Assembly: GCA_032718475.1 (NCBI GenBank)
Contig: JAUCBJ010000576.1
Coordinates: 21,582 to 85,581 of the forward strand
Origin: Nemertoderma westbladi
Taxonomy: Eukaryota; Xenacoelomorpha; Nemertodermatida; Nemertodermatidae
Length of the DNA stretch: 64,000 nucleotides
Direction of reading: 5' to 3'
The first letter of the stretch is position 1. Every line of letters begins with the position of its first letter. The position numbers were made by a program, and so were the translations under genes. The notes beneath the pieces are model-generated. The model was not told where the DNA came from. It made no database searches and saw nothing but the letters and a program-made list of their open reading frames with translations. Below, in pieces: positions 39,669 to 48,073 of the stretch.

Positions 39669-40831
39669 TTGAAGAGTTATCAAAAAAGAAAGACAGGCAT
39701 CTGGCTGTTATCTTTGTTGACTTCTTCAAGGCCTTTGATTCAGTCTCTCGCTCACGTATGTTCAACATACTTTCATTATATGGGATTCCTGATGAAATTA
39801 TTGCAGCAATCAGATCAGTATACGATGGTTCGACAACATTTGTGTCTACTGTTGACGGTGACACAGAACCATTTGAAGTGTTATGGGGTGTCCTCCAAGG
39901 AGACACACTTGCACCATTCTTGTTCATTATTGTGGTTGACTATGTTCTACGCATGTCCTTAGATCATCATAATGATGATGGGGTTATGATAACTCCACCT
40001 ACTGGCTCCAGAAGTCGAGGAAATCCTGCCAAGTACCTAACTGATCTAGACTTTGCTGATGACTTAGGAGTACTCTCAGAATCATTAGAGGGAGCCCAGC
40101 AGCTCCTCAGCTCATTAGAACATGCTGCTTCTACTGTTGGTCTTTTTATTAACTTCAGAAAGACCAAAATTCTGACAGTTAACTTTGAAAGTCCTCAGCA
40201 AGTCTCTGATCGGATGAGCATAAGCTCAAAGGATGGTCTGCTTGAGCATGTGGACGACTTCTGTTACCTGGGATCATGGATCCGGAAGTCAGGTGAGGAC
40301 CTTCGAATACGTAAGGGAAAGGCATGGACAGCCTTGAATAGGCTTTCCAGGATTTGGAAGTCACCTAGAATTAATCGGAAACTTAAGGTCCGATTATTTA
40401 GAGCAGCAGTAGTTCCAGTACTCCTCTACGGGAGTCCATGCTGGGCTCTAACTGCTGAGGACACCAAATCTCTGGATGGCACATTCACAAGAATGCTACG
40501 CCGGGTACATTGTGTCAAGTACAATGCACACATCTCCAACCAGACACTATATAACATTGGAGGTGTCTCATTGGTTCCCCCAAGCTTGACACTAGAACGA
40601 AATCGCCTCTGTTTTGCAGGACATTGCTTTCGCCGTGAGGACCAGCCAGTGCATAATCTTGTACTTTGGCAGCCTCATGGAGTGAATAAGCATGGTGGAC
40701 AGCCCATGACTTTCTTGCGACGCATCTTAAAGGACACTGGCCTTAAAGATGCGGATGATCTAGCAAATGTCATGGGTGATAGGGAGTTGTGGCGGTGCAA
40801 TTTTGTTGACAAGCCGGCACAGCATTCTTAA
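39650..40831 (+). CDS. Non-LTR RT, palm to C-terminus
   Basis: A 393-residue frame. Box A Asp is in AVIFVDFFKAFDSV (about 25-35). The PFEVLWGVLQGDTLAPFLF block and the catalytic DFADD (about 138-142) follow. The downstream part has the conserved YLGSWI, KVRLFRAAVVPVLLYGSPCW and TRMLRRVH blocks of this kind of element, and the C-terminal region ends WRCNFVDKPAQHS. It overlaps the preceding frame because of the indel. The 3' UTR is nearly absent before BEL-3 sequence begins at about 40,860. Confidence 0.85.
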   Translation: MALRRIIEELSKKKDRHLAVIFVDFFKAFDSVSRSRMFNILSLYGIPDEIIAAIRSVYDGSTTFVSTVDGDTEPFEVLWGVLQGDTLAPFLFIIVVDYVLRMSLDHHNDDGVMITPPTGSRSRGNPAKYLTDLDFADDLGVLSESLEGAQQLLSSLEHAASTVGLFINFRKTKILTVNFESPQQVSDRMSISSKDGLLEHVDDFCYLGSWIRKSGEDLRIRKGKAWTALNRLSRIWKSPRINRKLKVRLFRAAVVPVLLYGSPCWALTAEDTKSLDGTFTRMLRRVHCVKYNAHISNQTLYNIGGVSLVPPSLTLERNRLCFAGHCFRREDQPVHNLVLWQPHGVNKHGGQPMTFLRRILKDTGLKDADDLANVMGDRELWRCNFVDKPAQHS

Positions 40832-40859
40832 AAATGCAGCTGCAATGCAGCATGCCTAT

Positions 40860-41048
40860 CCTAGTAGTAGTATTTTCGGTGAGGAGGTCGATTGTATTTT
40901 CCTCGTCGAATAATTGGTTGATATCGTCATTATCTGAGAAGTATGGTGTTCCCTCAGTTGTGGTCTCTCCCTCACTGATTTCTTCTTCCCATTCACTCAC
41001 CTGATGTACCTTGTCGTTAGGTAGTCTTTCCATGAGTGTTACTCTCAT
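40860..41048 (-). pseudogene. BEL-3 segment after the protease, copy 1
   Basis: About 60 acidic residues (VSEWEEEISEGETTTEGTPY, then DDINQLFDEENT), in a different frame from the protease ORF because of a small local duplication of GAGTAGGAAC-like words at 41,045-41,095. It probably links protease to RT. The open frame runs on to 40770 into the antisense of the non-LTR element, which is not part of the gene. Confidence 0.6.
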
Positions 41049-41073
41049 CCCTACTCTTGTTCCTACTGAGTTC

Positions 41074-42024
41074 CTACTTGAGTGTTCCTACTCTCATTCT
41101 TCCCGCATATGTTTGTAATGGTTGCGGTCGAGCAGGCCGTTTTTCTAATGTCTCAAGCGCCTCATGCGCGTTTTGGCCGATCAATATCTGCACCCCTGGG
41201 TAGTTGGTGTTGAATCTAGGGATATCATGCTGCTGGTTAAAATGGTCTTCATCCCAGTTGTAAGGTTCTACTTGGCTGGTAGCAAAGTTCTTTATCGCCA
41301 CCATTTTTACTGACCTTATGCTATGTTCTCCTAGTTCATCCTGGGGAGTGGACAACGCGCCTACATAGTAGTCTGTAGCTACTGTGGATTTCCAAACCTG
41401 CATAATTCCTGAAAGATTCAACTTAGTTCGGAACTTGGGTTGTCCAGCAAAGATGTCTTTGGCTAGTTCTTTGTCGATGAATGTTCCTGTGCTGCCGGAG
41501 TCCAGGAGGGCGTTTACTATAAAACTCTTACCTGGCCCATGGACTCTCAGCTGAACTACTGGGAATTCCCGGATTCCGACGTTGGAAGTTGGCGCTTTCC
41601 AAGATGGTTGTCGGTCCAGAATAGTCAGTTGCGTTTCGTTATCGGTTTCAGTCTCATACATAAGCGCTCGATACACTGCGGTGTTTATCATATAACAGGA
41701 TTCGATTTCGTCGGAGAATTCGTCCGTGTAAAATCCTTCCATCTCAGAACTGTGGTCAGTGTCGTTCACATCACTGAATTGGACATGTAGTTCGGGCTCA
41801 CTTACCTGACTCGTGCGGGTTCTTTCAAATTCTGTGTGCAGCAAGATATGATGTTTCGCACCGCACTTAGCGCACCTCGTGTCTGAGTAACAGGTCCGCC
41901 GTTGGTGTCCTTGTCTGAGACAATTATAACACAACCGCTTATCCCACATGACATCACGTCTATCCTTTAGGGATTTCTTCAAGAATTCATCACATCCACT
42001 TAAACGATGGGGCCCGTCGCACAA
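41074..42024 (-). CDS. BEL-3 zinc knuckles and protease, copy 1
   Basis: A 316-residue frame. The second knuckle, CYNCLRQGHQRRTC, and CAKCGAKHHILLH are at about 33-65; the first knuckle straddles the start (CALCDGPHRLSGC). The aspartic protease has its active site in LLDSGSTGTFID near 176. The start is a TTG; the frame is open upstream to the TAG at 42058. It differs from copy 2 by one extra codon. Confidence 0.82.
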   Translation of the reverse strand: MCDGPHRLSGCDEFLKKSLKDRRDVMWDKRLCYNCLRQGHQRRTCYSDTRCAKCGAKHHILLHTEFERTRTSQVSEPELHVQFSDVNDTDHSSEMEGFYTDEFSDEIESCYMINTAVYRALMYETETDNETQLTILDRQPSWKAPTSNVGIREFPVVQLRVHGPGKSFIVNALLDSGSTGTFIDKELAKDIFAGQPKFRTKLNLSGIMQVWKSTVATDYYVGALSTPQDELGEHSIRSVKMVAIKNFATSQVEPYNWDEDHFNQQHDIPRFNTNYPGVQILIGQNAHEALETLEKRPARPQPLQTYAGRMRVGTLK

Positions 42025-42057
42025 TGCACATTTGGGTTTGATGTTACTTACTTTAAC

Positions 42058-42879
42058 CTATGTTGTGTTGTGCACACTTGTTCTTTCCTCGGGCTTTCTT
42101 CCATGAATTATCTTAGGAGACGTAGGAGGAGTTTTTGTTACCTGTTCTCTCCTGTCACTGGTTCGAGACTTAGATTTACTTACGTCTTTCGGTGTTTTGT
42201 TGACATAGTAAGATTTTTCGGTGTCTTTCCCGCTGTTCTCCTCTTGGGAGGTTTGGCTTTCGCCGTCGTCTGTATAACACACTGGTGTTACCTTTCTCCT
42301 AGAAACGGGTTTTTCACTCACCTTATTCTCCGGTGTCTTCTCTCGGGTCTGCTTTAGGAGCTGTAATCTTACCTCTCCATTTAAGAATGACATGAGATCA
42401 GCCATGGTAGGGTCTCTTTGTTGCTGGTCCATCATATAGAGAACTCTTTTGTCCCAACGAGTACCTACTCCACCCTTCGGCAAAGTAGATGCCACGGCTC
42501 CAACAACCATAGAACTCTGATATTCATTAGACTTACCTAGCCAATCCAACTGTCTACAGATCTCCTGGATCTTATCGGAAAATTCTATAATCCCGCTGCT
42601 AAGGAACTTTCGGGGCGCTACTAATTTCGCATACAAATACCTAGCTATGTTAGTCCTATTACCATACCTGATGTTTAGTGTATCCCAAACTTGTCTTAAT
42701 CCATCTGGATGTCCAATAAACTTTAACGCCATTAACTTGGGAGGTCCTTCCAAGCACTCGATGAGGAATCTAAGTTTCTCTCCGTGGGATAGTATGGAAC
42801 TCTGTATGTTATCTTTATAATACTCATTAAAAGGTAACCATTTCATCTCATCTCCATTGAACTTGATGATCTCTCCCAC
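42058..42879 (-). CDS. BEL-3 Gag domain, copy 1
   Basis: A 273-residue frame of the DUF1759 type: KFNGDEMKWLPFNEYYKDNI at the start, KLRFLIECLEGPPKLMALKF, and the VWDTLNIRYGNR block. A Lys/Ser/Thr-rich tail follows. The frame starts with GTG straight after a TAG and the same frame is open beyond it, so this is not a real start. It is identical in all visible positions to 45965-46786. Confidence 0.83.
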   Translation of the reverse strand: MGEIIKFNGDEMKWLPFNEYYKDNIQSSILSHGEKLRFLIECLEGPPKLMALKFIGHPDGLRQVWDTLNIRYGNRTNIARYLYAKLVAPRKFLSSGIIEFSDKIQEICRQLDWLGKSNEYQSSMVVGAVASTLPKGGVGTRWDKRVLYMMDQQQRDPTMADLMSFLNGEVRLQLLKQTREKTPENKVSEKPVSRRKVTPVCYTDDGESQTSQEENSGKDTEKSYYVNKTPKDVSKSKSRTSDRREQVTKTPPTSPKIIHGRKPEERTSVHNTT

Positions 42880-43089
42880 CTATACCGCTTGACGGGCTTC
42901 GGTTCTAGCCATTTGACGCGTAAAACTTTCTTGGGCCATCGTATTATTTAATATCGAGTTATCGGTATATAAATTTCTCGGATTATGATCAGGTCTATAT
43001 GGAATATCATTATCAACAGGTTTATAATTACCCTTAATAGGGTTCACTATAGGAGTTTCTACTTCACTAGCAGTATAGATGCATGTAGG

Positions 43090-43827
43090 CTACACACCTT
43101 GCGCATGAAATACTTCAGACCTAACAGGTTGACACATTGTTACAGGGGGTGGTGGTATACCCCTTTGTATATTTACCAATTTATCGCGTTCTAACGCGAT
43201 ACTCTGCTGCACTTCTTGCAACTCTAACCTACCCTCTCTTACTGTTCCCTTTAACTGCTGAACAGTCCCCTCCAACTCTCGGACCTGTTGGGAGGTACGT
43301 ATACGATGTTCCTCCATCTGCCCGAGCAGGAGATCCATCCCCCGCCATCGCTCATCCACCCATTCTACCTCCGAAGCGGGAGCCGCCAACATAGTAGCGG
43401 GTAGACGAGGGACGACGGGCGACAAATCGTTCATGTCTTGCTCGGCGTCCAGGACCGGGATTGATTCAGGGGCTATTCTACTGGGCACAGGTAGTTTAGT
43501 ACTGTGCAAAGGGAATTTAGAGTTAGGTTCTGGAAGTACAGGGGTCTCTATCACAGAGGGGGTGGCTTCAAGAACAGGCCTAATTATTTCAGGCTCATCT
43601 ACTATAGTACGGAGTCTTTCTACTCTAATAATTTGATCTGTAGGCTCAGGATTACTTAAATCTACACTGGCTAGTTGCCTTCTCACAGCTGGGGGCAAAT
43701 TAGGCAATTTCTGCCGGTGCAGCACCCTTCTACGTCCGCTGGAACGAGATTTATTTCCTCTACCTTCAGGATCTGTTGTATCTCCTTCATTTATGGGGTG
43801 TCCTCCAAGGAGACACACTTGCACCAT
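43090..43827 (-). pseudogene. BEL-3 ORF1 C-terminal part, copy 1 (truncated by the duplication)
   Basis: Corresponds to 46997-47697 of copy 2. Its 5' part is replaced at 43791 by antisense non-LTR sequence from the second repeat unit. It contains RGNKSRSSGRRRVLHRQKLP, a Pro-rich central region and a C-terminal coiled coil (MEEHRIRTSQQVRELEGTVQ). Confidence 0.8.
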
Positions 43828-44741
43828 TCTTGTTCATTATTGTGGTTGACTATGTTCTACGCATGTCCTTAGATCATCATAATGATGATGGGGTTATGAT
43901 AACTCCACCTACTGGCTCCAGAAGTCGAGGAAATCCTGCCAAGTACCTAACTGATCTAGACTTTGCTGATGACTTAGGAGTACTCTCAGAATCATTAGAG
44001 GGAGCCCAGCAGCTCCTCAGCTCATTAGAACATGCTGCTTCTACTGTTGGTCTTTTTATTAACTTCAGAAAGACCAAAATTCTGACAGTTAACTTTGAAA
44101 GTCCTCAGCAAGTCTCTGATCGGATGAGCATAAGCTCAAAGGATGGTCTGCTTGAGCATGTGGACGACTTCTGTTACCTGGGATCATGGATCCGGAAGTC
44201 AGGTGAGGACCTTCGAATACGTAAGGGAAAGGCATGGACAGCCTTGAATAGGCTTTCCAGGATTTGGAAGTCACCTAGAATTAATCGGAAACTTAAGGTC
44301 CGATTATTTAGAGCAGCAGTAGTTCCAGTACTCCTCTACGGGAGTCCATGCTGGGCTCTAACTGCTGAGGACACCAAATCTCTGGATGGCACATTCACAA
44401 GAATGCTACGCCGGGTACATTGTGTCAAGTACAATGCACACATCTCCAACCAGACACTATATAACATTGGAGGTGTCTCATTGGTTCCCCCAAGCTTGAC
44501 ACTAGAACGAAATCGCCTCTGTTTTGCAGGACATTGCTTTCGCCGTGAGGACCAGCCAGTGCATAATCTTGTACTTTGGCAGCCTCATGGAGTGAATAAG
44601 CATGGTGGACAGCCCATGACTTTCTTGCGACGCATCTTAAAGGACACTGGCCTTAAAGATGCGGATGATCTAGCAAATGTCATGGGTGATAGGGAGTTGT
44701 GGCGGTGCAATTTTGTTGACAAGCCGGCACAGCATTCTTAA
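43791..44741 (+). pseudogene. Non-LTR RT 3' part, duplicated copy
   Basis: Codes for the same residues as 39881-40831, from LWGVLQGDTLAPF through DFADD to WRCNFVDKPAQHS. The 5' part is missing because the duplication begins inside the RT. The apparent start at 43776 lies in antisense BEL-3 sequence. Confidence 0.88.
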
Positions 44742-44769
44742 AAATGCAGCTGCAATGCAGCATGCCTAT

Positions 44770-44958
44770 CCTAGTAGTAGTATTTTCGGTGAGGAGGTCG
44801 ATTGTATTTTCCTCGTCGAATAATTGGTTGATATCGTCATTATCTGAGAAGTATGGTGTTCCCTCAGTTGTGGTCTCTCCCTCACTGATTTCTTCTTCCC
44901 ATTCACTCACCTGATGTACCTTGTCGTTAGGTAGTCTTTCCATGAGTGTTACTCTCAT
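44770..44958 (-). pseudogene. BEL-3 segment after the protease, copy 2
   Basis: Same as 40860-41048: an acidic linker with SEWEEEISEGETTTEG, read one frame out from the protease ORF. Confidence 0.6.
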
Positions 44959-44983
44959 CCCTACTCTTGTTCCTACTGAGTTC

Positions 44984-45931
44984 CTACTTGAGTGTTCCTA
45001 CTCTCATTCTTCCCGCATATGTTTGTAATGGTTGCGGTCGAGCAGGCCGTTTTTCTAATGTCTCAAGCGCCTCATGCGCGTTTTGGCCGATCAATATCTG
45101 CACCCCTGGGTAGTTGGTGTTGAATCTAGGGATATCATGCTGCTGGTTAAAATGGTCTTCATCCCAGTTGTAAGGTTCTACTTGGCTGGTAGCAAAGTTC
45201 TTTATCGCCACCATTTTTACTGACCTTATGCTATGTTCTCCTAGTTCATCCTGGGGAGTGGACAACGCGCCTACATAGTCTGTAGCTACTGTGGATTTCC
45301 AAACCTGCATAATTCCTGAAAGATTCAACTTAGTTCGGAACTTGGGTTGTCCAGCAAAGATGTCTTTGGCTAGTTCTTTGTCGATGAATGTTCCTGTGCT
45401 GCCGGAGTCCAGGAGGGCGTTTACTATAAAACTCTTACCTGGCCCATGGACTCTCAGCTGAACTACTGGGAATTCCCGGATTCCGACGTTGGAAGTTGGC
45501 GCTTTCCAAGATGGTTGTCGGTCCAGAATAGTCAGTTGCGTTTCGTTATCGGTTTCAGTCTCATACATAAGCGCTCGATACACTGCGGTGTTTATCATAT
45601 AACAGGATTCGATTTCGTCGGAGAATTCGTCCGTGTAAAATCCTTCCATCTCAGAACTGTGGTCAGTGTCGTTCACATCACTGAATTGGACATGTAGTTC
45701 GGGCTCACTTACCTGACTCGTGCGGGTTCTTTCAAATTCTGTGTGCAGCAAGATATGATGTTTCGCACCGCACTTAGCGCACCTCGTGTCTGAGTAACAG
45801 GTCCGCCGTTGGTGTCCTTGTCTGAGACAATTATAACACAACCGCTTATCCCACATGACATCACGTCTATCCTTTAGGGATTTCTTCAAGAATTCATCAC
45901 ATCCACTTAAACGATGGGGCCCGTCGCACAA
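44984..45931 (-). CDS. BEL-3 zinc knuckles and protease, copy 2
   Basis: A 315-residue frame with the same motifs as copy 1: knuckle CYNCLRQGHQRRTC, CAKCGAKHHILLH, and protease LLDSGSTGTFID. It lacks one codon near VATDYVGAL. In this copy it is in the same frame as everything up to 49249, separated from the Gag domain only by the TAG at 45965-45967. Confidence 0.83.
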   Translation of the reverse strand: MCDGPHRLSGCDEFLKKSLKDRRDVMWDKRLCYNCLRQGHQRRTCYSDTRCAKCGAKHHILLHTEFERTRTSQVSEPELHVQFSDVNDTDHSSEMEGFYTDEFSDEIESCYMINTAVYRALMYETETDNETQLTILDRQPSWKAPTSNVGIREFPVVQLRVHGPGKSFIVNALLDSGSTGTFIDKELAKDIFAGQPKFRTKLNLSGIMQVWKSTVATDYVGALSTPQDELGEHSIRSVKMVAIKNFATSQVEPYNWDEDHFNQQHDIPRFNTNYPGVQILIGQNAHEALETLEKRPARPQPLQTYAGRMRVGTLK

Positions 45932-45964
45932 TGCACATTTGGGTTTGATGTTACTTACTTTAAC

Positions 45965-46786
45965 CTATGTTGTGTTGTGCACACTTGTTCTTTCCTCGGG
46001 CTTTCTTCCATGAATTATCTTAGGAGACGTAGGAGGAGTTTTTGTTACCTGTTCTCTCCTGTCACTGGTTCGAGACTTAGATTTACTTACGTCTTTCGGT
46101 GTTTTGTTGACATAGTAAGATTTTTCGGTGTCTTTCCCGCTGTTCTCCTCTTGGGAGGTTTGGCTTTCGCCGTCGTCTGTATAACACACTGGTGTTACCT
46201 TTCTCCTAGAAACGGGTTTTTCACTCACCTTATTCTCCGGTGTCTTCTCTCGGGTCTGCTTTAGGAGCTGTAATCTTACCTCTCCATTTAAGAATGACAT
46301 GAGATCAGCCATGGTAGGGTCTCTTTGTTGCTGGTCCATCATATAGAGAACTCTTTTGTCCCAACGAGTACCTACTCCACCCTTCGGCAAAGTAGATGCC
46401 ACGGCTCCAACAACCATAGAACTCTGATATTCATTAGACTTACCTAGCCAATCCAACTGTCTACAGATCTCCTGGATCTTATCGGAAAATTCTATAATCC
46501 CGCTGCTAAGGAACTTTCGGGGCGCTACTAATTTCGCATACAAATACCTAGCTATGTTAGTCCTATTACCATACCTGATGTTTAGTGTATCCCAAACTTG
46601 TCTTAATCCATCTGGATGTCCAATAAACTTTAACGCCATTAACTTGGGAGGTCCTTCCAAGCACTCGATGAGGAATCTAAGTTTCTCTCCGTGGGATAGT
46701 ATGGAACTCTGTATGTTATCTTTATAATACTCATTAAAAGGTAACCATTTCATCTCATCTCCATTGAACTTGATGATCTCTCCCAC
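45965..46786 (-). CDS. BEL-3 Gag domain, copy 2
   Basis: Same 273 residues as 42058-42879: DUF1759-type Gag starting GEIIKFNGDEMKW. It directly follows TAG at 46787-46789; the preceding frame encodes MAQESFTRQMARTEARQAV, which normally leads into this domain in BEL Gag proteins, so the stop cuts a continuous protein. Confidence 0.83.
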   Translation of the reverse strand: MGEIIKFNGDEMKWLPFNEYYKDNIQSSILSHGEKLRFLIECLEGPPKLMALKFIGHPDGLRQVWDTLNIRYGNRTNIARYLYAKLVAPRKFLSSGIIEFSDKIQEICRQLDWLGKSNEYQSSMVVGAVASTLPKGGVGTRWDKRVLYMMDQQQRDPTMADLMSFLNGEVRLQLLKQTREKTPENKVSEKPVSRRKVTPVCYTDDGESQTSQEENSGKDTEKSYYVNKTPKDVSKSKSRTSDRREQVTKTPPTSPKIIHGRKPEERTSVHNTT

Positions 46787-46996
46787 CTATACCGCTTGAC
46801 GGGCTTCGGTTCTAGCCATTTGACGCGTAAAACTTTCTTGGGCCATCGTATTATTTAATATCGAGTTATCGGTATATAAATTTCTCGGATTATGATCAGG
46901 TCTATATGGAATATCATTATCAACAGGTTTATAATTACCCTTAATAGGGTTCACTATAGGAGTTTCTACTTCACTAGCAGTATAGATGCATGTAGG

Positions 46997-48034
46997 CTAC
47001 ACACCTTGCGCATGAAATACTTCAGACCTAACAGGTTGACACATTGTTACAGGGGGTGGTGGTATACCCCTTTGTATATTTACCAATTTATCGCGTTCTA
47101 ACGCGATACTCTGCTGCACTTCTTGCAACTCTAACCTACCCTCTCTTACTGTTCCCTTTAACTGCTGAACAGTCCCCTCCAACTCTCGGACCTGTTGGGA
47201 GGTACGTACACGATGTTCCTCCATCTGCCCGAGCAGGAGATCCATCCCCCGCCATCGCTCATCCACCCATTCTACCTCCGAAGCGGGAGCCGCCAACATA
47301 GTAGCGGGTAGACGAGGGACGACGGGCGACAAATCGTTCATGTCTTGCTCGGCGTCCAGGACCGGGATTGATTCAGGGGCTATTCTACTGGGCACAGGTA
47401 GTTTAGTACTGTGCAAAGGGAATTTAGAGTTAGGTTCTGGAAGTACAGGGGTCTCTATCACAGAGGGGGTGGCTTCAAGAACAGGCCTAATTATTTCAGG
47501 CTCATCTACTATAGTACGGAGTCTTTCTACTCTAATAATTTGATCTGTAGGCTCAGGATTACTTAAATCTACACTGGCTAGTTGCCTTCTCACAGCTGGG
47601 GGCAAATTAGGCAATTTCTGCCGGTGCAGCACCCTTCTACGTCCGCTGGAACGAGATTTATTTCCTCTACCTTCAGGATCTGTTGTATCTCCTTCATCAG
47701 AGGATGTAAATCCCTGTCTCTTGGGAGTAGATCGACTTAGCAGCTGCATATGAGTAGCTGTTCTCTGTTTATTTAAGTAATCTTGCTTCACTTGAAGATT
47801 TTCCAACTCTAATTGGGCTGTCTCTTCAGATGCCTTCCGTTCTGCTTCTACCACTGCCTCTGCTGCTTTTCTTTCCGCTTCTGCCGGTGCCGCTTTTCTT
47901 TCAGCCTCTGCCGTTGCCGCTGCCGCTGCCACTTTTCTTTCAACTTCTGCCGCTGCCGCTTTTCTTTCCGCTTCTGCCGCTGCCGCTGCCGCTGCTGCTG
48001 CCGCTGCCGCTGCCACTGCCGCTGCCGCTGCCAC
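46997..48034 (-). CDS. BEL-3 ORF1 C-terminal half: Ala/Glu coiled coil
   Basis: A 345-residue frame. The N-terminal ~75 residues are poly-Ala broken by EAERK or EVERK units, a long helical repeat encoded by GCTGCCGCTGCC-type DNA. An Arg-rich stretch (RGNKSRSSGRRRVLHRQKLP), a Pro-rich region and a C-terminal coiled coil follow (LEGTVQQLKGTVREGRLELQ). It resembles BEL-1 ORF1 in layout. The Met start is within the poly-Ala; the frame continues upstream through one TGA into 48074-49249. Confidence 0.72.
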   Translation of the reverse strand: MAAAAAVAAAAAAAAAAAAAEAERKAAAAEVERKVAAAAATAEAERKAAPAEAERKAAEAVVEAERKASEETAQLELENLQVKQDYLNKQRTATHMQLLSRSTPKRQGFTSSDEGDTTDPEGRGNKSRSSGRRRVLHRQKLPNLPPAVRRQLASVDLSNPEPTDQIIRVERLRTIVDEPEIIRPVLEATPSVIETPVLPEPNSKFPLHSTKLPVPSRIAPESIPVLDAEQDMNDLSPVVPRLPATMLAAPASEVEWVDERWRGMDLLLGQMEEHRVRTSQQVRELEGTVQQLKGTVREGRLELQEVQQSIALERDKLVNIQRGIPPPPVTMCQPVRSEVFHAQGV

Positions 48035-48073
48035 TTTTCTTTCAACTTCTGCTTCTGCCGCTGCTGCTGCCTT

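Larger units (their letters stand above)
39066..40835 (+). mobile_element. Non-LTR retrotransposon (RTE/Jockey-like), 5'-truncated
   Basis: Only the RT and C-terminal region remain; the endonuclease half is missing, as is usual after incomplete reverse transcription. A single-base deletion in a T run near 39,645 splits the RT between two frames. The left end cuts M ORF A and the right end abuts BEL-3 antisense sequence. Fragments of the same family lie at 20.80 and 61.96 kb, and its 3' half is duplicated at 43.79 kb. Confidence 0.82.
39881..43790. repeat. Tandem duplication, unit 1 (3,910 bp)
   Basis: Almost identical to 43791-47697; the visible differences are a 3-bp deletion (the extra TAG at about 41369 in this unit) and rare substitutions such as T/C near 43,307. 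The unit starts inside the non-LTR RT and ends inside BEL-3 ORF1, so it is unrelated to the limits of either element. No shared bases are seen at the junctions. Confidence 0.95.
43791..47697. repeat. Tandem duplication, unit 2 (3,907 bp)
   Basis: Second copy of 39881-43790 in direct tandem orientation. Unit 2 joins intact BEL-3 sequence on its right, and unit 1 joins intact non-LTR sequence on its left, so the original order was non-LTR then BEL-3, followed by duplication. Confidence 0.95.

Noticed and set aside
44680-44769. Extension of the BEL-3 acidic linker ORF
   Set aside because: These codons are antisense to the non-LTR RT 3' end, not BEL sequence.
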